Below are positions 9,132 through 17,283 of a DNA stretch of 54,880 nt, in pieces. The notes beneath the pieces were generated by a model. The model was given only the letters and a program-made list of their open reading frames with translations. It was not told the origin of the DNA and did not search any database. The translations under genes were made by a program, and so were the position numbers. Source of the stretch: Limnochordia bacterium (GTDB lineage Bacteria > Bacillota > Limnochordia > DUMW01); assembly GCA_023230925.1 (NCBI GenBank), contig JALNWK010000018.1, forward strand, positions 1 through 54,880, in the 5' to 3' direction. Position 1 is the stretch's first letter; every line of letters starts with the position of its first letter.

Positions 9132-9644
9132 ATGGCTTTGATCCTGAAAGGGTTAACCGGTGGGTTAATGCTAATTGGGCACATCTCCCTAGTTATTTTG
9201 CCGATCTTTATCGTCCTCCAGTTTGCTTCAGAAAGCCATTTGCTGGATCAGGCAAGTAAATGGTTACGTCCTCTAGCCCGATTCCTACGAATCTCAGAGC
9301 GTAGCACCGTGCCACTTTTGGTGGGACTTGTCTTTGGCTTGTTCTATGGTTCGGGAGTGATTATCCATGAGGCTAAGTCAGGGGAAATAACGAAAGCGGA
9401 TATGCACATTACCGTCTTGTTTCTTTTACTATGTCATTCCATGTTTGAAGATACCTTGGTATTTGTGGCCGTAGGGGCCAACGGATTTTTGATTCTCGGT
9501 ATTAGGTTTGCCATGGCTTTGATTGCGACTTGGGTTGTTAGTCGTTTCGTGATCAAGACGCGTCAAGATGAATACATGTCGCAGAGTCTGACCGAAAATG
9601 GTGCTAACAGCACAATCAGTGGAGGTGGTTCAGTTGAACTATAA
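9132..9644 (+). CDS. Gate-domain membrane protein (SpmA/SpmB-like), second of a pair
   Basis: The 170-residue membrane protein has about four helices. It shows the Gate-type motif LVGLVFGLFYGSGVIIHEAKSG, followed by FLLLCHSMFEDTLVFVAVGANG, which mirrors GHSLILETAV in the previous gene. The two therefore look like complementary halves of one transporter or a related complex in the cytoplasmic membrane. It starts 15 bases after its partner, and its last codons overlap the start of the nagB-like gene by 11 bases, so all are translated together. Function in amino-sugar uptake or export is inferred from context only. Confidence 0.74.
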   Translation: MALILKGLTGGLMLIGHISLVILPIFIVLQFASESHLLDQASKWLRPLARFLRISERSTVPLLVGLVFGLFYGSGVIIHEAKSGEITKADMHITVLFLLLCHSMFEDTLVFVAVGANGFLILGIRFAMALIATWVVSRFVIKTRQDEYMSQSLTENGANSTISGGGSVEL

Positions 9645-10398
9645 TATTGATCGGCTGAAGGTAGAGATATATCCAACCAGGAGACTAATGGGGGCTGCTG
9701 CCGCCAAAGAAGCGGCTGGGTACATTCAGCAGGTATCCCGGCGCAAGCAAGAAGTGAACATCCTATTTGCCGCGGCTCCATCACAAGATGAGTTTTTGGC
9801 TGCTTTGACCTCGATTCCCGGTGTGCCTTGGCATAGCGTCAACGCGTTTCAGCTAGATGAGTATATCGGTTTGCCAAGGGAGGCTTCTCAGCTATTTGCC
9901 AGGTATTTGGACACGCATGTAGCAAGCCGCGTTACCCTTAAGAGAAGCTACTGCATTAACCCAGCCAATGACCCGGACGCAGAATGTCAGCGGTATGCCG
10001 CACTGCTTCGGGACTTTCCACCGGATCTCGCGTGTATTGGGATTGGTGAGAACGGACACATCGCCTTTAACGATCCCCCCGTAGCAGATTTCCATGATCC
10101 AAAACTAGTAAAGGTTGTGGAGCTAGACCGGGCTTGTCGGATGCAGCAGGTGCATGATGGATGTTTTCCCTCCTTGGATGACACCCCTACCCATGCTATT
10201 ACCTTAACGATTCCTGCCATCATGCAGGCGCAGAAGGTTGTCTGTGTTGTGCCCGGTAAGACTAAGCAGGAGGCCGTTCAAAGGACATTACTAGGGCCAA
10301 TCGATGAGGTATGTCCAGCATCGGTCATCCGAAAACACGAAACAGCGACATTGTATTTAGACAGCGATGCAGCGCTGAAATTTTTGGCCAAACATTGA
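9634..10398 (+). CDS. nagB: Glucosamine-6-phosphate deaminase-like protein
   Basis: NagB converts glucosamine-6-phosphate to fructose-6-phosphate and ammonia. The key motifs are present: AAPSQDEFL near the N-terminus, NAFQLDEYIGL with the active-site Asp, and the signature GIGENGHIAFNDPP with the catalytic His. VPGKTKQEAV and the terminal HETATLYLD follow. The start is TTG 9634: GGAGGT ends 7 bases upstream and the coding frame then opens with NYNIDRLKVEIYP. The larger frame from 9598 lies inside the previous gene. With nagA upstream it completes the route from GlcNAc-6-P to fructose-6-P, though a paralogous substrate cannot be excluded. Confidence 0.88.
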   Translation: MNYNIDRLKVEIYPTRRLMGAAAAKEAAGYIQQVSRRKQEVNILFAAAPSQDEFLAALTSIPGVPWHSVNAFQLDEYIGLPREASQLFARYLDTHVASRVTLKRSYCINPANDPDAECQRYAALLRDFPPDLACIGIGENGHIAFNDPPVADFHDPKLVKVVELDRACRMQQVHDGCFPSLDDTPTHAITLTIPAIMQAQKVVCVVPGKTKQEAVQRTLLGPIDEVCPASVIRKHETATLYLDSDAALKFLAKH

Positions 10399-10412
10399 AG
10401 GAGGCAGGTGGC

Positions 10413-11234
10413 ATGCTTGGTGTAGTTGGTCTTGGCTTTACCAGTGTAGACTTTCCGCTTTTTCTAAAGATAGCCCAGGAATTAGGTTGTGATGGTTTTG
10501 AACTGTGTACGATCCCCGGGGCCCATAGGGGAACCCTTGATTTGACCAACACAACTAAACGTACTGAGGTAAAACGGCAAATAGAGGATGCGGGACTTAA
10601 GGTTCTATCGGTGGCAGGCTACAACGATTTTTCTTCATCCCTACCAGCGAAACGGAAAACAGAGGTAGCACAGTTGACCTATTATCTAGAGTTGGCGCGG
10701 GAATTCGACTGCCAGTTGGTGCGTGTATTCGCCGGTGACACAGCTGACCCTGCTTTGTTTGACTACGTGAAGGATGGTTTCCAACAGGCCATTGAGGCGG
10801 CCGAAGAGTATGATGTGGTGTTAGCCCTGGAGAACCATGGCCATCCTTTCAATAATGGTGAGTTAATCCTCAGGCTGCTTGAAGAGGTTAACTCCCCTTA
10901 TTTGCGAGTCACTCTGGATACGGGCAATTTCTTTTGGGCCGGGCATTCCTTAGAAGAAGGACATCGGTTCGCTAAGATGCTTTGCCCTTATGCTGCCAAT
11001 GTCCACTTAAAGGATTTTGTCTATAAGCCCGACGGATCCGTGCAATTTGTCTCCCTCGGGGAGGGCCTTGTGGATCTACTTGGGATCGTTGGAGAACTCA
11101 AGGTTGCAGGCTACCAAGGACCTTTCTTGAGTGAGTATGAGGGTTTGGGGGATCCACGACAGGTTACAGGCAGTGAGGACCTCCTAAAGGAAAGAACTGC
11201 AAGGTGCGTGGCTTATTTGCAGGAGATTGTGTAG
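10413..11234 (+). CDS. Sugar-phosphate isomerase/epimerase (xylose isomerase-like TIM barrel)
   Basis: This 273-residue protein belongs to the AP-endonuclease-2-like TIM-barrel group that interconverts sugars or keto-inositols. The metal-ligand segments are visible: LALENHGHPF (Glu), VTLDTGNFFW (Asp), ANVHLKDFVY (His and Asp), and FLSEYEGLGD (Glu). AAGGAGG ends 8 bases before ATG 10413; the upstream part of the open frame overlaps nagB and is rejected. It closes the tight nagA-Gate-Gate-nagB block. A similar protein is encoded at 19539-20372. The substrate is unknown; hydroxypyruvate, inosose and tagatose-type isomerases share this fold. Confidence 0.87.
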   Translation: MLGVVGLGFTSVDFPLFLKIAQELGCDGFELCTIPGAHRGTLDLTNTTKRTEVKRQIEDAGLKVLSVAGYNDFSSSLPAKRKTEVAQLTYYLELAREFDCQLVRVFAGDTADPALFDYVKDGFQQAIEAAEEYDVVLALENHGHPFNNGELILRLLEEVNSPYLRVTLDTGNFFWAGHSLEEGHRFAKMLCPYAANVHLKDFVYKPDGSVQFVSLGEGLVDLLGIVGELKVAGYQGPFLSEYEGLGDPRQVTGSEDLLKERTARCVAYLQEIV

Positions 11235-11414
11235 GGTATTCCTTCCGCGCTAAAGCACAGATGGATTTCATTCCTGGTGATGTATCTGAAGCCGAATGGG
11301 AAGCGGCACTGGAGCATTGCTCTCAATTGAGCTACCTGGTAAGAATGAGCTAACACCTAGTCTATACGAGAGACTTCCTGGTAATTATCTTAGTAAAACT
11401 GTGAGGGATGTGTT

Positions 11415-13649
11415 ATGGAGACTAATGTGCCTCTACCCGGAACCGATTGCCTTAAGGATCCCCTGGATCATACTGAACTACTACTAGACGGATTAAACAG
11501 GTTCCTCGACCAGGCTCTTACCACCAAGAAAAAGTATAGGAATGAGGTTCTGCTCAAACCACCTAATAAAGACCAGCTGGTTGATGCTCTGCAGCAAAAA
11601 CGTAGGGAACTGGCCCGCTATCTTGGGGTGGTCGATTCCCGTCTTCCGGTGGAAAGCCTTGAATTTGTGTGTTCTACCAAACAACCGGCCAAGATTGCCC
11701 AAGGCACAGATTATGATGTGTACAATGTCAGGTGGCCGGTTCTAGAAGGTGTCTTTGGGGAGGGACTATACCTCAAACCCCAAGAGACACCCATAGCTTT
11801 TGCGATTGCCCTTGGGGATGCGGACTGGATCCCCCATGATTTGGTCGGCCTGGAATCTGATCTGTCCGCTAACGCTCAGTTTGCCCGTCACTTAGTACAG
11901 ATGGGCTGTGAGGTGGTAGTACCGGTTCTGATTGATCGAGATTGCACTTGGTCTGGAAACCCGGCTGTGCGCATGACAAACCAACCCCACCGGGAGTTCG
12001 TTTATCGGATGGCCTACCAAATGGGGCGGCATATCATTGGTTATGAGGTGCAGAAGATCCTGGCCCTAGTTGATTGGTTTTCTCAGAATCCAGGGGGTAA
12101 ACCAGTGATTGTGTTTGGCTATGGAGAAGGTGGTCTGTTGGCATTAAACAGTGCTGCCTTAGATGAGCGGATTACCGGGGTTGGTGTTAGTGGGTACTTT
12201 GGAAATCGGTTCCGGGTTTGGCAGGAGCCAATCTATCGCAATGTCTGGCGGCTTCTCTGTGGGTTTAGTGATGCAGAATTGGCGACCATGGTTGCTCCTA
12301 GGGCACTAGTCATTGAGACAAGTTGTGCCCCGTGCATCCCTGGGCCGCCCGCACCTTCAAAGACACGTCAAGGAGCTGCTCCAGGCACAATAACAACCCC
12401 CAGTATGGATGAGGTTCAGGAAGAATTGGCCCTGGCAAGTCACACCTATGCTGTATATGATGCGGTAGATAAGCTTACCTTAGTTGTTCCGATGGAGGGA
12501 GATCGGGGCCCAGGTACCGATGAGGCCTTAGTTCAGCTTCTGCAAAGCAGTGGTCTGAATCCTTCTAGTAGACAAGATGCACCAGCCACTGTGACCCATA
12601 GCTTGGGGGCAGTCTATCATAGGGAGCAAAGGAAGCGTCAGTTTGGGCAGTTGTGTGAGTACACCCAATTGCTCTGGAGACGCTCGGCAAAGGTACGGGA
12701 GCGTTTCTGGGATCGGGCCGATGCAACATCGGTTGAAACTTGGGAAGATACCACCAAAGGGTATCGGGACTATTTCTGGGAGGAAGTGATCGGTAAGTGT
12801 CCGCCTCCTACGGACTCTCTTGTTCCTAGAAGCCGAAGAATCGAGGAAAACCCAACCTACGATGTTTACGAAGTGTTTGTTAATGTATGGGATGGTGTAC
12901 CGGCATTTGCCTATCTTCTGGTGCCAAAGGGTATAAAGACCGGTGAAAAAAGACCAGTAGTTGTCTGTCAGCACGGCCTAGGCGGTCATCCCCGGGCACT
13001 GTTACAGGAAAGTGGGTATAAGGCATTGGCACGCACCTTGGCAGAGCAGGGTTATGTGACTTTATCCCCCCAGAATCCGTCCATTGGCCCGGCGGGTGAT
13101 CGTTTTCGAGTGTTGGAACGGAAGGCCAACCCCTTAGGCTGGTCCCTCTTTTCCTTTATAGTGGCGATCCACCAACAATGGTTGAGGTTCCTAGGTCACC
13201 TGCCCTTTGTGGATGATCAGAGAATAGCCTTCTATGGGCTATCCTATGGTGGCAAAACGGCGATGCGCGTCCCCGCGCTATTGCCCGGCTACGCCCTTTC
13301 GATCTGTTCCGGGGATTTCAATGAATGGATCATGAAAACCGTCTCCACAGAATTCTTCTCCAGTTATATGTTTACCGGGGAGTATGAAGTGTTTGAGTTT
13401 GACTTAGGGCATACCTTCAACCACGCGGAGATGGCCTATCTGATTGCGCCGCGCCCCTTCATGGTGGAGCGGGGTACCGATGATGCTTGCGGTACCGATG
13501 ACTGGGTCTCCTTTGAGTATGCCAAGGCCCGTCGTTTATACCTGAAACTAGGTATTTCCGAACGTACCCATATGGAAGTGTTCGCTGGTGGACACGAGAT
13601 TTACTTCCAAGATGCTGCACATTTTCTCAATAACTTCCTCCGGAAATAG
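11415..13649 (+). CDS. Two-domain alpha/beta-hydrolase (acetyl-xylan esterase/dienelactone hydrolase-like)
   Basis: The 744-residue protein appears to be a tandem of two alpha/beta-hydrolase domains without a signal peptide. The C-terminal domain looks catalytic: nucleophile Ser610 in YGLSYGGKTAM, an acidic turn ERGTDDACGTDDW, and His727 in FAGGHEIYF. The N-terminal domain has FGYGEGGLLAL at 234-244 in the nucleophile-elbow position, with Glu instead of Ser, so it is probably inactive or altered. Between them lies a Pro/Ser-rich linker (CIPGPPAPSKTRQG, about 310-335). GAGGGA lies 9 bases before its ATG. It may de-esterify an imported sugar. A perfect hairpin follows the stop at 13654-13677. 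Confidence 0.78.
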   Translation: METNVPLPGTDCLKDPLDHTELLLDGLNRFLDQALTTKKKYRNEVLLKPPNKDQLVDALQQKRRELARYLGVVDSRLPVESLEFVCSTKQPAKIAQGTDYDVYNVRWPVLEGVFGEGLYLKPQETPIAFAIALGDADWIPHDLVGLESDLSANAQFARHLVQMGCEVVVPVLIDRDCTWSGNPAVRMTNQPHREFVYRMAYQMGRHIIGYEVQKILALVDWFSQNPGGKPVIVFGYGEGGLLALNSAALDERITGVGVSGYFGNRFRVWQEPIYRNVWRLLCGFSDAELATMVAPRALVIETSCAPCIPGPPAPSKTRQGAAPGTITTPSMDEVQEELALASHTYAVYDAVDKLTLVVPMEGDRGPGTDEALVQLLQSSGLNPSSRQDAPATVTHSLGAVYHREQRKRQFGQLCEYTQLLWRRSAKVRERFWDRADATSVETWEDTTKGYRDYFWEEVIGKCPPPTDSLVPRSRRIEENPTYDVYEVFVNVWDGVPAFAYLLVPKGIKTGEKRPVVVCQHGLGGHPRALLQESGYKALARTLAEQGYVTLSPQNPSIGPAGDRFRVLERKANPLGWSLFSFIVAIHQQWLRFLGHLPFVDDQRIAFYGLSYGGKTAMRVPALLPGYALSICSGDFNEWIMKTVSTEFFSSYMFTGEYEVFEFDLGHTFNHAEMAYLIAPRPFMVERGTDDACGTDDWVSFEYAKARRLYLKLGISERTHMEVFAGGHEIYFQDAAHFLNNFLRK

Positions 13650-13653
13650 GCCA

Positions 13654-13677
13654 GTCCCGCCCGTATATGGGCGGGAC
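13654..13677 (+). terminator. GC-rich hairpin after the catabolic operon
   Basis: GTCCCGCCC (13654-13662) pairs perfectly with GGGCGGGAC (13669-13677) around a 6-base loop, 5 bases after the hydrolase stop codon. No U-tract follows (ACCACAG), so it is a stable 3'-end hairpin that may act as an atypical terminator or mRNA stabiliser. Confidence 0.6.
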
Positions 13678-13778
13678 ACCACAGTCAATACCGAAATTCC
13701 ACCAATTCTTTCGCTTCCGAACATAATTTTGACAAAAACACCAATTCGAGGCAGGAATTATGCAGACGGTCTCGAATT

Positions 13779-13807
13779 TATACTGCGTAAGGGATAAACG
13801 TATATAC
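13779..13807 (+). promoter_or_regulatory. Promoter -10 and LacI-type operator of esterase-LacI cassette 1
   Basis: A TCGAA block (13772-13776), a -10-like TATACT (13779-13784) and an operator-like ATAAACGTATATAC (13794-13807) occur in the same order and spacing before cassette 2 (38210-38244). The site is an imperfect palindrome centred on CG, as usual for LacI-family operators, and overlaps the expected transcription start, so a bound repressor would block initiation. No good -35 box is seen. The natural candidate repressor is the LacI protein encoded by the cassette itself. Confidence 0.6.
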
Positions 13808-13881
13808 TAAATTGAGTTTGCTATGGTGTAGAAGCACGTACCGTGAGTTTAGGGGAATTTTTCCACAGGGGGGGAAGGGTT

Positions 13882-15117
13882 GTGCGAGAATTAATAGTGA
13901 TTCTTTGTCTTATGCTAATCATCCTTAGTCCTATTGGGGCAACAACGAGTGCCGATCCAATTGAGGCACTTAGAGGGTATCTAGACATGGATGCCACCAA
14001 GCGACCTCCATTATCTGAACAGTCTTTTGCAAAGCAGCCTTTAAACAGAGAGGAAGCCGAGTCGGCAGCTGCTTTGCTATGGGCTTCCTACAGAAAGCAG
14101 ATCAGTGTTGAGCGGAAGGATATGATGGAGAAACAGGTCGTCTACGTAGGGACAGGGAAAGTCCGTCTTGAGATGCCCTTCTTCTATGAAGTGTTTGGCG
14201 AACCAGTGAATGGAATGCGCAGTCTCTACATTTCATTACATGGTGGTGGATCGACAAGTGTTGCAGCCAACGACCAACAGTGGGAGAACCAGAAGAAGCT
14301 TTATCAACTGGAAGAGGGCATCTATCTCGCTCCTCGCGCTCCCGCCAATAGCTGGGACATGTGGCACCGACCGCACGTCGATGTGTTGTTAGATCGGTTG
14401 ATCGAGAATATGATTGTGTTCGAGAAAGTAGATCCCAACCGTGTATATCTAATGGGCTATTCTGCGGGAGGAGATGGGGTTTACCAGTTGGCTCCCCGTA
14501 TGGCCGACCGTTTTGCCGCGGCGGCGATGATGGCTGGCCATCCTAATGATGCTGAACCCTATGGATTGCGGAACATTGGTTTTACGATTCAGATGGGTGG
14601 TCAAGATTCGGCATACAATCGCAATAGAGTTGCGGCGGAATGGAGTGAATGGCTTGATCAATTACAAACGGCAGATCCCGATGGGTATAAGCATTGGGTA
14701 CAGATTTACCCCGAGTATGGTCATTGGATGAGTGGTGCCGACAGAATCGCCTTACGCTGGATGGCTCAGTTTACTCGGGATCCTTATCCGTCTCGGGTGG
14801 TCTGGAAACAGGATGATGTGACCCATACGCGGTTTTACTGGCTAGGTACCAGCCAGGGGGAATGTCGCCAGGGTAGAACGGTGATTGCGCATTATGAAGG
14901 TCAAGAGATTCATCTCGAACGCTGCGCTGTAAGACTGCTGCGACTAAGGCTCCATGATCGAATGATGGATCTAGATCAACCAATCCGGGTTACCTGGGGT
15001 GATGAGGTGATCTTTGAGGGTACCATACCCCGTACGATTGAAGCCATCGCCGCATCTTTAGAGGAACGAGGTGATCCGGAGTCCCTATGCTTTGCTGAGA
15101 TCTGGCTTGCGATTTAG
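13882..15117 (+). CDS. Secreted PHB-depolymerase/esterase-like alpha/beta-hydrolase, cassette copy 1
   Basis: The chosen start is GTG 13882, preceded by GGGGGGAAGG. It gives a clear signal peptide (LIVILCLMLIILSPIGATTSA), so the protein is exported. The hydrolase fold shows the oxyanion segment ISLHGGGSTS, nucleophile Ser in MGYSAGGDGVYQLA, Asp in QMGGQDSAYNRN, and His in YPEYGHWMSGA. A C-terminal beta-rich part of about 110 residues follows. Most residues are shared with the copy at 38271-39551. Compared with that copy, the reading frame stops about 17 residues early, although the bases TTGAACTTAGATGTGTCTGG are still present downstream of the stop. It probably removes acyl groups from a polymer outside the cytoplasm. 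Confidence 0.8.
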   Translation: MRELIVILCLMLIILSPIGATTSADPIEALRGYLDMDATKRPPLSEQSFAKQPLNREEAESAAALLWASYRKQISVERKDMMEKQVVYVGTGKVRLEMPFFYEVFGEPVNGMRSLYISLHGGGSTSVAANDQQWENQKKLYQLEEGIYLAPRAPANSWDMWHRPHVDVLLDRLIENMIVFEKVDPNRVYLMGYSAGGDGVYQLAPRMADRFAAAAMMAGHPNDAEPYGLRNIGFTIQMGGQDSAYNRNRVAAEWSEWLDQLQTADPDGYKHWVQIYPEYGHWMSGADRIALRWMAQFTRDPYPSRVVWKQDDVTHTRFYWLGTSQGECRQGRTVIAHYEGQEIHLERCAVRLLRLRLHDRMMDLDQPIRVTWGDEVIFEGTIPRTIEAIAASLEERGDPESLCFAEIWLAI

Positions 15118-15154
15118 TCCATGGTTGAACTTAGATGTGTCTGGGGGTTAACAG

Positions 15155-16207
15155 ATGTCTGTGTCATTGAAAGACGTCGCACAGGAGGCTGGTGTATCAG
15201 TTTGTACGGTTTCACGGGTGATTAACAACACCTATCGGCATAAAGTCAGCGACGCCACGCGGAAAAAGGTATATGCGGCGATGAGAAAGCTCAACTATGA
15301 GCCGAACTTAAATGCGCGGGCTTTAGTTAAGAAGCGTACATTCCTCATCGGGTTACTAGTATCAAGGCTGGTAGTGTCCTTCGTTTCGGATATTGTGCAA
15401 GGTATCCAAGATGAAGCAGATAAGCATAACTGCAGTATTCTGTTCTATAGTACGTATAACGATGTTGTTAAGGAAAAGGCATGTTTTGAGGCCTTGCAGC
15501 GGAAACGAGTTGACGGGATTATCTATATGCCAGGGGCCGCTGATTTTTGTACCAGCAACGAAGGGAAACGATACTTGCAGACCGTTATATCTGAAGGGGC
15601 TAGGATTGTTCAAATGTGCTCCAACTATCCCCAGATCGATACTCCCTATGTCGTAGTAGATAATGAAGCTGGCGGATATGTTGCCACTAGGCACTTAGCT
15701 TCCCTAGGCCATACTCGGATTGCCCATTTCCATGAGAGTGCCACTCGAGACGGGCAGGAACGATATCATGGTTATGTACTGGCTCTCGAGGGGGCTGGAA
15801 TACCCTGTGATACCGAGTTAGTTAGACCTTGCCGCTATGATTGGCGTAGTGGATATGAAGCGATGCAGCAATTACTGGCCCTATCTAATCCACCAACAGC
15901 CGTTGTGGCGTGTGATGATATGTCGGCGTGGGGTGCCATGCAAGCGACACTTGATTACGGTCTTAAGGTGCCAGATGATGTAGCCATTGTTGGCTACGAT
16001 GATGTGACCGTTGCTGAACTGCTTCCTGCTGCTTTAACAACGATACACCATCCCAAGGAGGACCTTGGTGCTCTAACCTTTAAGATGTTACTCAGACATA
16101 TTGATGGAAAGCCACCACTGAACTATGTTCTTAAGCCGGAGCTAATCGTACGTCAATCGTGCGGGGCTAAGTTGTTGCCACGTTTCGAATCGTTCATACA
16201 AAAATAG
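15155..16207 (+). CDS. LacI-family transcriptional regulator, cassette copy 1
   Basis: The N-terminal LacI HTH is textbook: SLKDVAQEAGVSVCTVSRVIN, then the hinge helix region YEPNLNARALVKKRTFLIGLL. A periplasmic-binding-like ligand domain follows, with VDGIIYMPGAADF, VVVDNEAGGYVATRHLASLGHTRIAHF and VVACDDMSAWGAM. The 350 residues are nearly the same as those of copy 2 (39555-40607): only about five changes are seen in the first 100 residues, so both probably bind the same DNA site. It follows the secreted esterase by 37 bases and probably represses the cassette through the ATAAACGTATATAC site upstream. Confidence 0.93.
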   Translation: MSVSLKDVAQEAGVSVCTVSRVINNTYRHKVSDATRKKVYAAMRKLNYEPNLNARALVKKRTFLIGLLVSRLVVSFVSDIVQGIQDEADKHNCSILFYSTYNDVVKEKACFEALQRKRVDGIIYMPGAADFCTSNEGKRYLQTVISEGARIVQMCSNYPQIDTPYVVVDNEAGGYVATRHLASLGHTRIAHFHESATRDGQERYHGYVLALEGAGIPCDTELVRPCRYDWRSGYEAMQQLLALSNPPTAVVACDDMSAWGAMQATLDYGLKVPDDVAIVGYDDVTVAELLPAALTTIHHPKEDLGALTFKMLLRHIDGKPPLNYVLKPELIVRQSCGAKLLPRFESFIQK

Positions 16208-16254
16208 CAAATTTTTTGTGGTGCAAGAGAAAGGAATTAAGTTGGTCTTGTCGA

Positions 16255-16284
16255 AATACTAGGTAGAGGGATAAACGTATATAC
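16255..16284 (+). promoter_or_regulatory. Third copy of the LacI-type promoter/operator
   Basis: TCGAA (16251-16255), AATACT (16255-16260) and ATAAACGTATATAC (16271-16284) repeat the promoter-operator layout of the two esterase cassettes, and the operator is identical to the one at 13794. It lies 64 bases after the LacI stop and faces a 1-kb stretch without genes, then the solute-binding protein at 17284. It may control that receptor through a long leader, or be the remains of a third cassette. Confidence 0.5.
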
Positions 16285-17283
16285 CCAAACTGAGTTGGGT
16301 ATCGAGTAATGCGGCTAGGGTTTCTCAAGACAAGATGCCTGGAGTGAAAAAGCAGGAGAAGCTTGCTATCATCGTGTTCTGGTGTTTTGCCAGTTTTAGG
16401 AACTGTGAGTTTCTTAGAAGCTAGCGACTTGGCATGCAGGACAAGAGAGGGACTTTCAATGCGTGAAGCCCGAATAGAGTATGCGGGTTACCTTGCATTT
16501 TGAAGATTTGGCGAAGTTGTGGATTGATGTGTCAATGGACTTGGGGTTGACAAGGTAACTTAACTTTGTGGTTTGTTGGGAGTTATAGCAGAATGAAGCA
16601 TTGTTTCTGTGGAAAGCCATGGGTATCTTTGCAGGAGCTAGCGAGTGGATTGGGCAGATCTCAGATGAAGCTAGTTGTTAGCTTACTTCTGATGTAAATG
16701 GTACCTGGAAAGCTCCAAAATGTCCCGGGGATCGGTTACTGGAGCTTGTTGCAGACATTCATCGACTGATGACGGTGATGTGGACCCAGTTGGGGCTGCG
16801 ATAGAAGTACGGTTAGGACAGGTAATCAGGGTTGTTTTGGGCACCCAATACATAGCGTAGTGGTCCCGTTCTGTGACCTAGACCACACATTATTGCTCGG
16901 AAGGACCACTACGCCCTATCCGAACCTGTGAATTGTTGTGGGTATATAGTAATTTGCTGGGAATCCAAACAAGTGCATAGATACTAGTAGATTCCGAAGA
17001 CTTATAGTATACCCATGAAATCAGTATGTAGGCGGAAGGGTTTGGGAACGCAATCCAAATAGTTGCTGGGAAAGCTCCTTAAGTGTTGGGTGGACACAGA
17101 GTTACTGCGATAGACCAGCATCGGGTCGAGGTTAATGGGGGAATGCGATAGGACTTTTGGTATCTACACTTATCGGGACGGGGAGTGATGCCGTGGGCGA
17201 GGATGATTGGATATTGTCTTTGGTTGGAAGCTAGTAGGGGCTGTAGTTCAAGTGAGTAAGTCAATTAAGAAAGGAGACTACTA
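16285..17283. other. Gene-free 1-kb stretch before a solute-binding protein
   Basis: No intact gene is recognised. One inverted repeat stands out: GCGTAGTGGTCC (16855-16866) with GGACCACTACGC (16903-16914), a perfect 12-bp stem with a 36-base loop and no U-tract. A short frame around 16700-16803 reads protein-like (GDRLLELVADIHRLMTVMW) but is broken by a stop upstream, so it may be a decayed gene. The last bases supply GAAAGGAGA, the SD of the next gene. The stretch could be a long leader of that gene. Confidence 0.35.
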
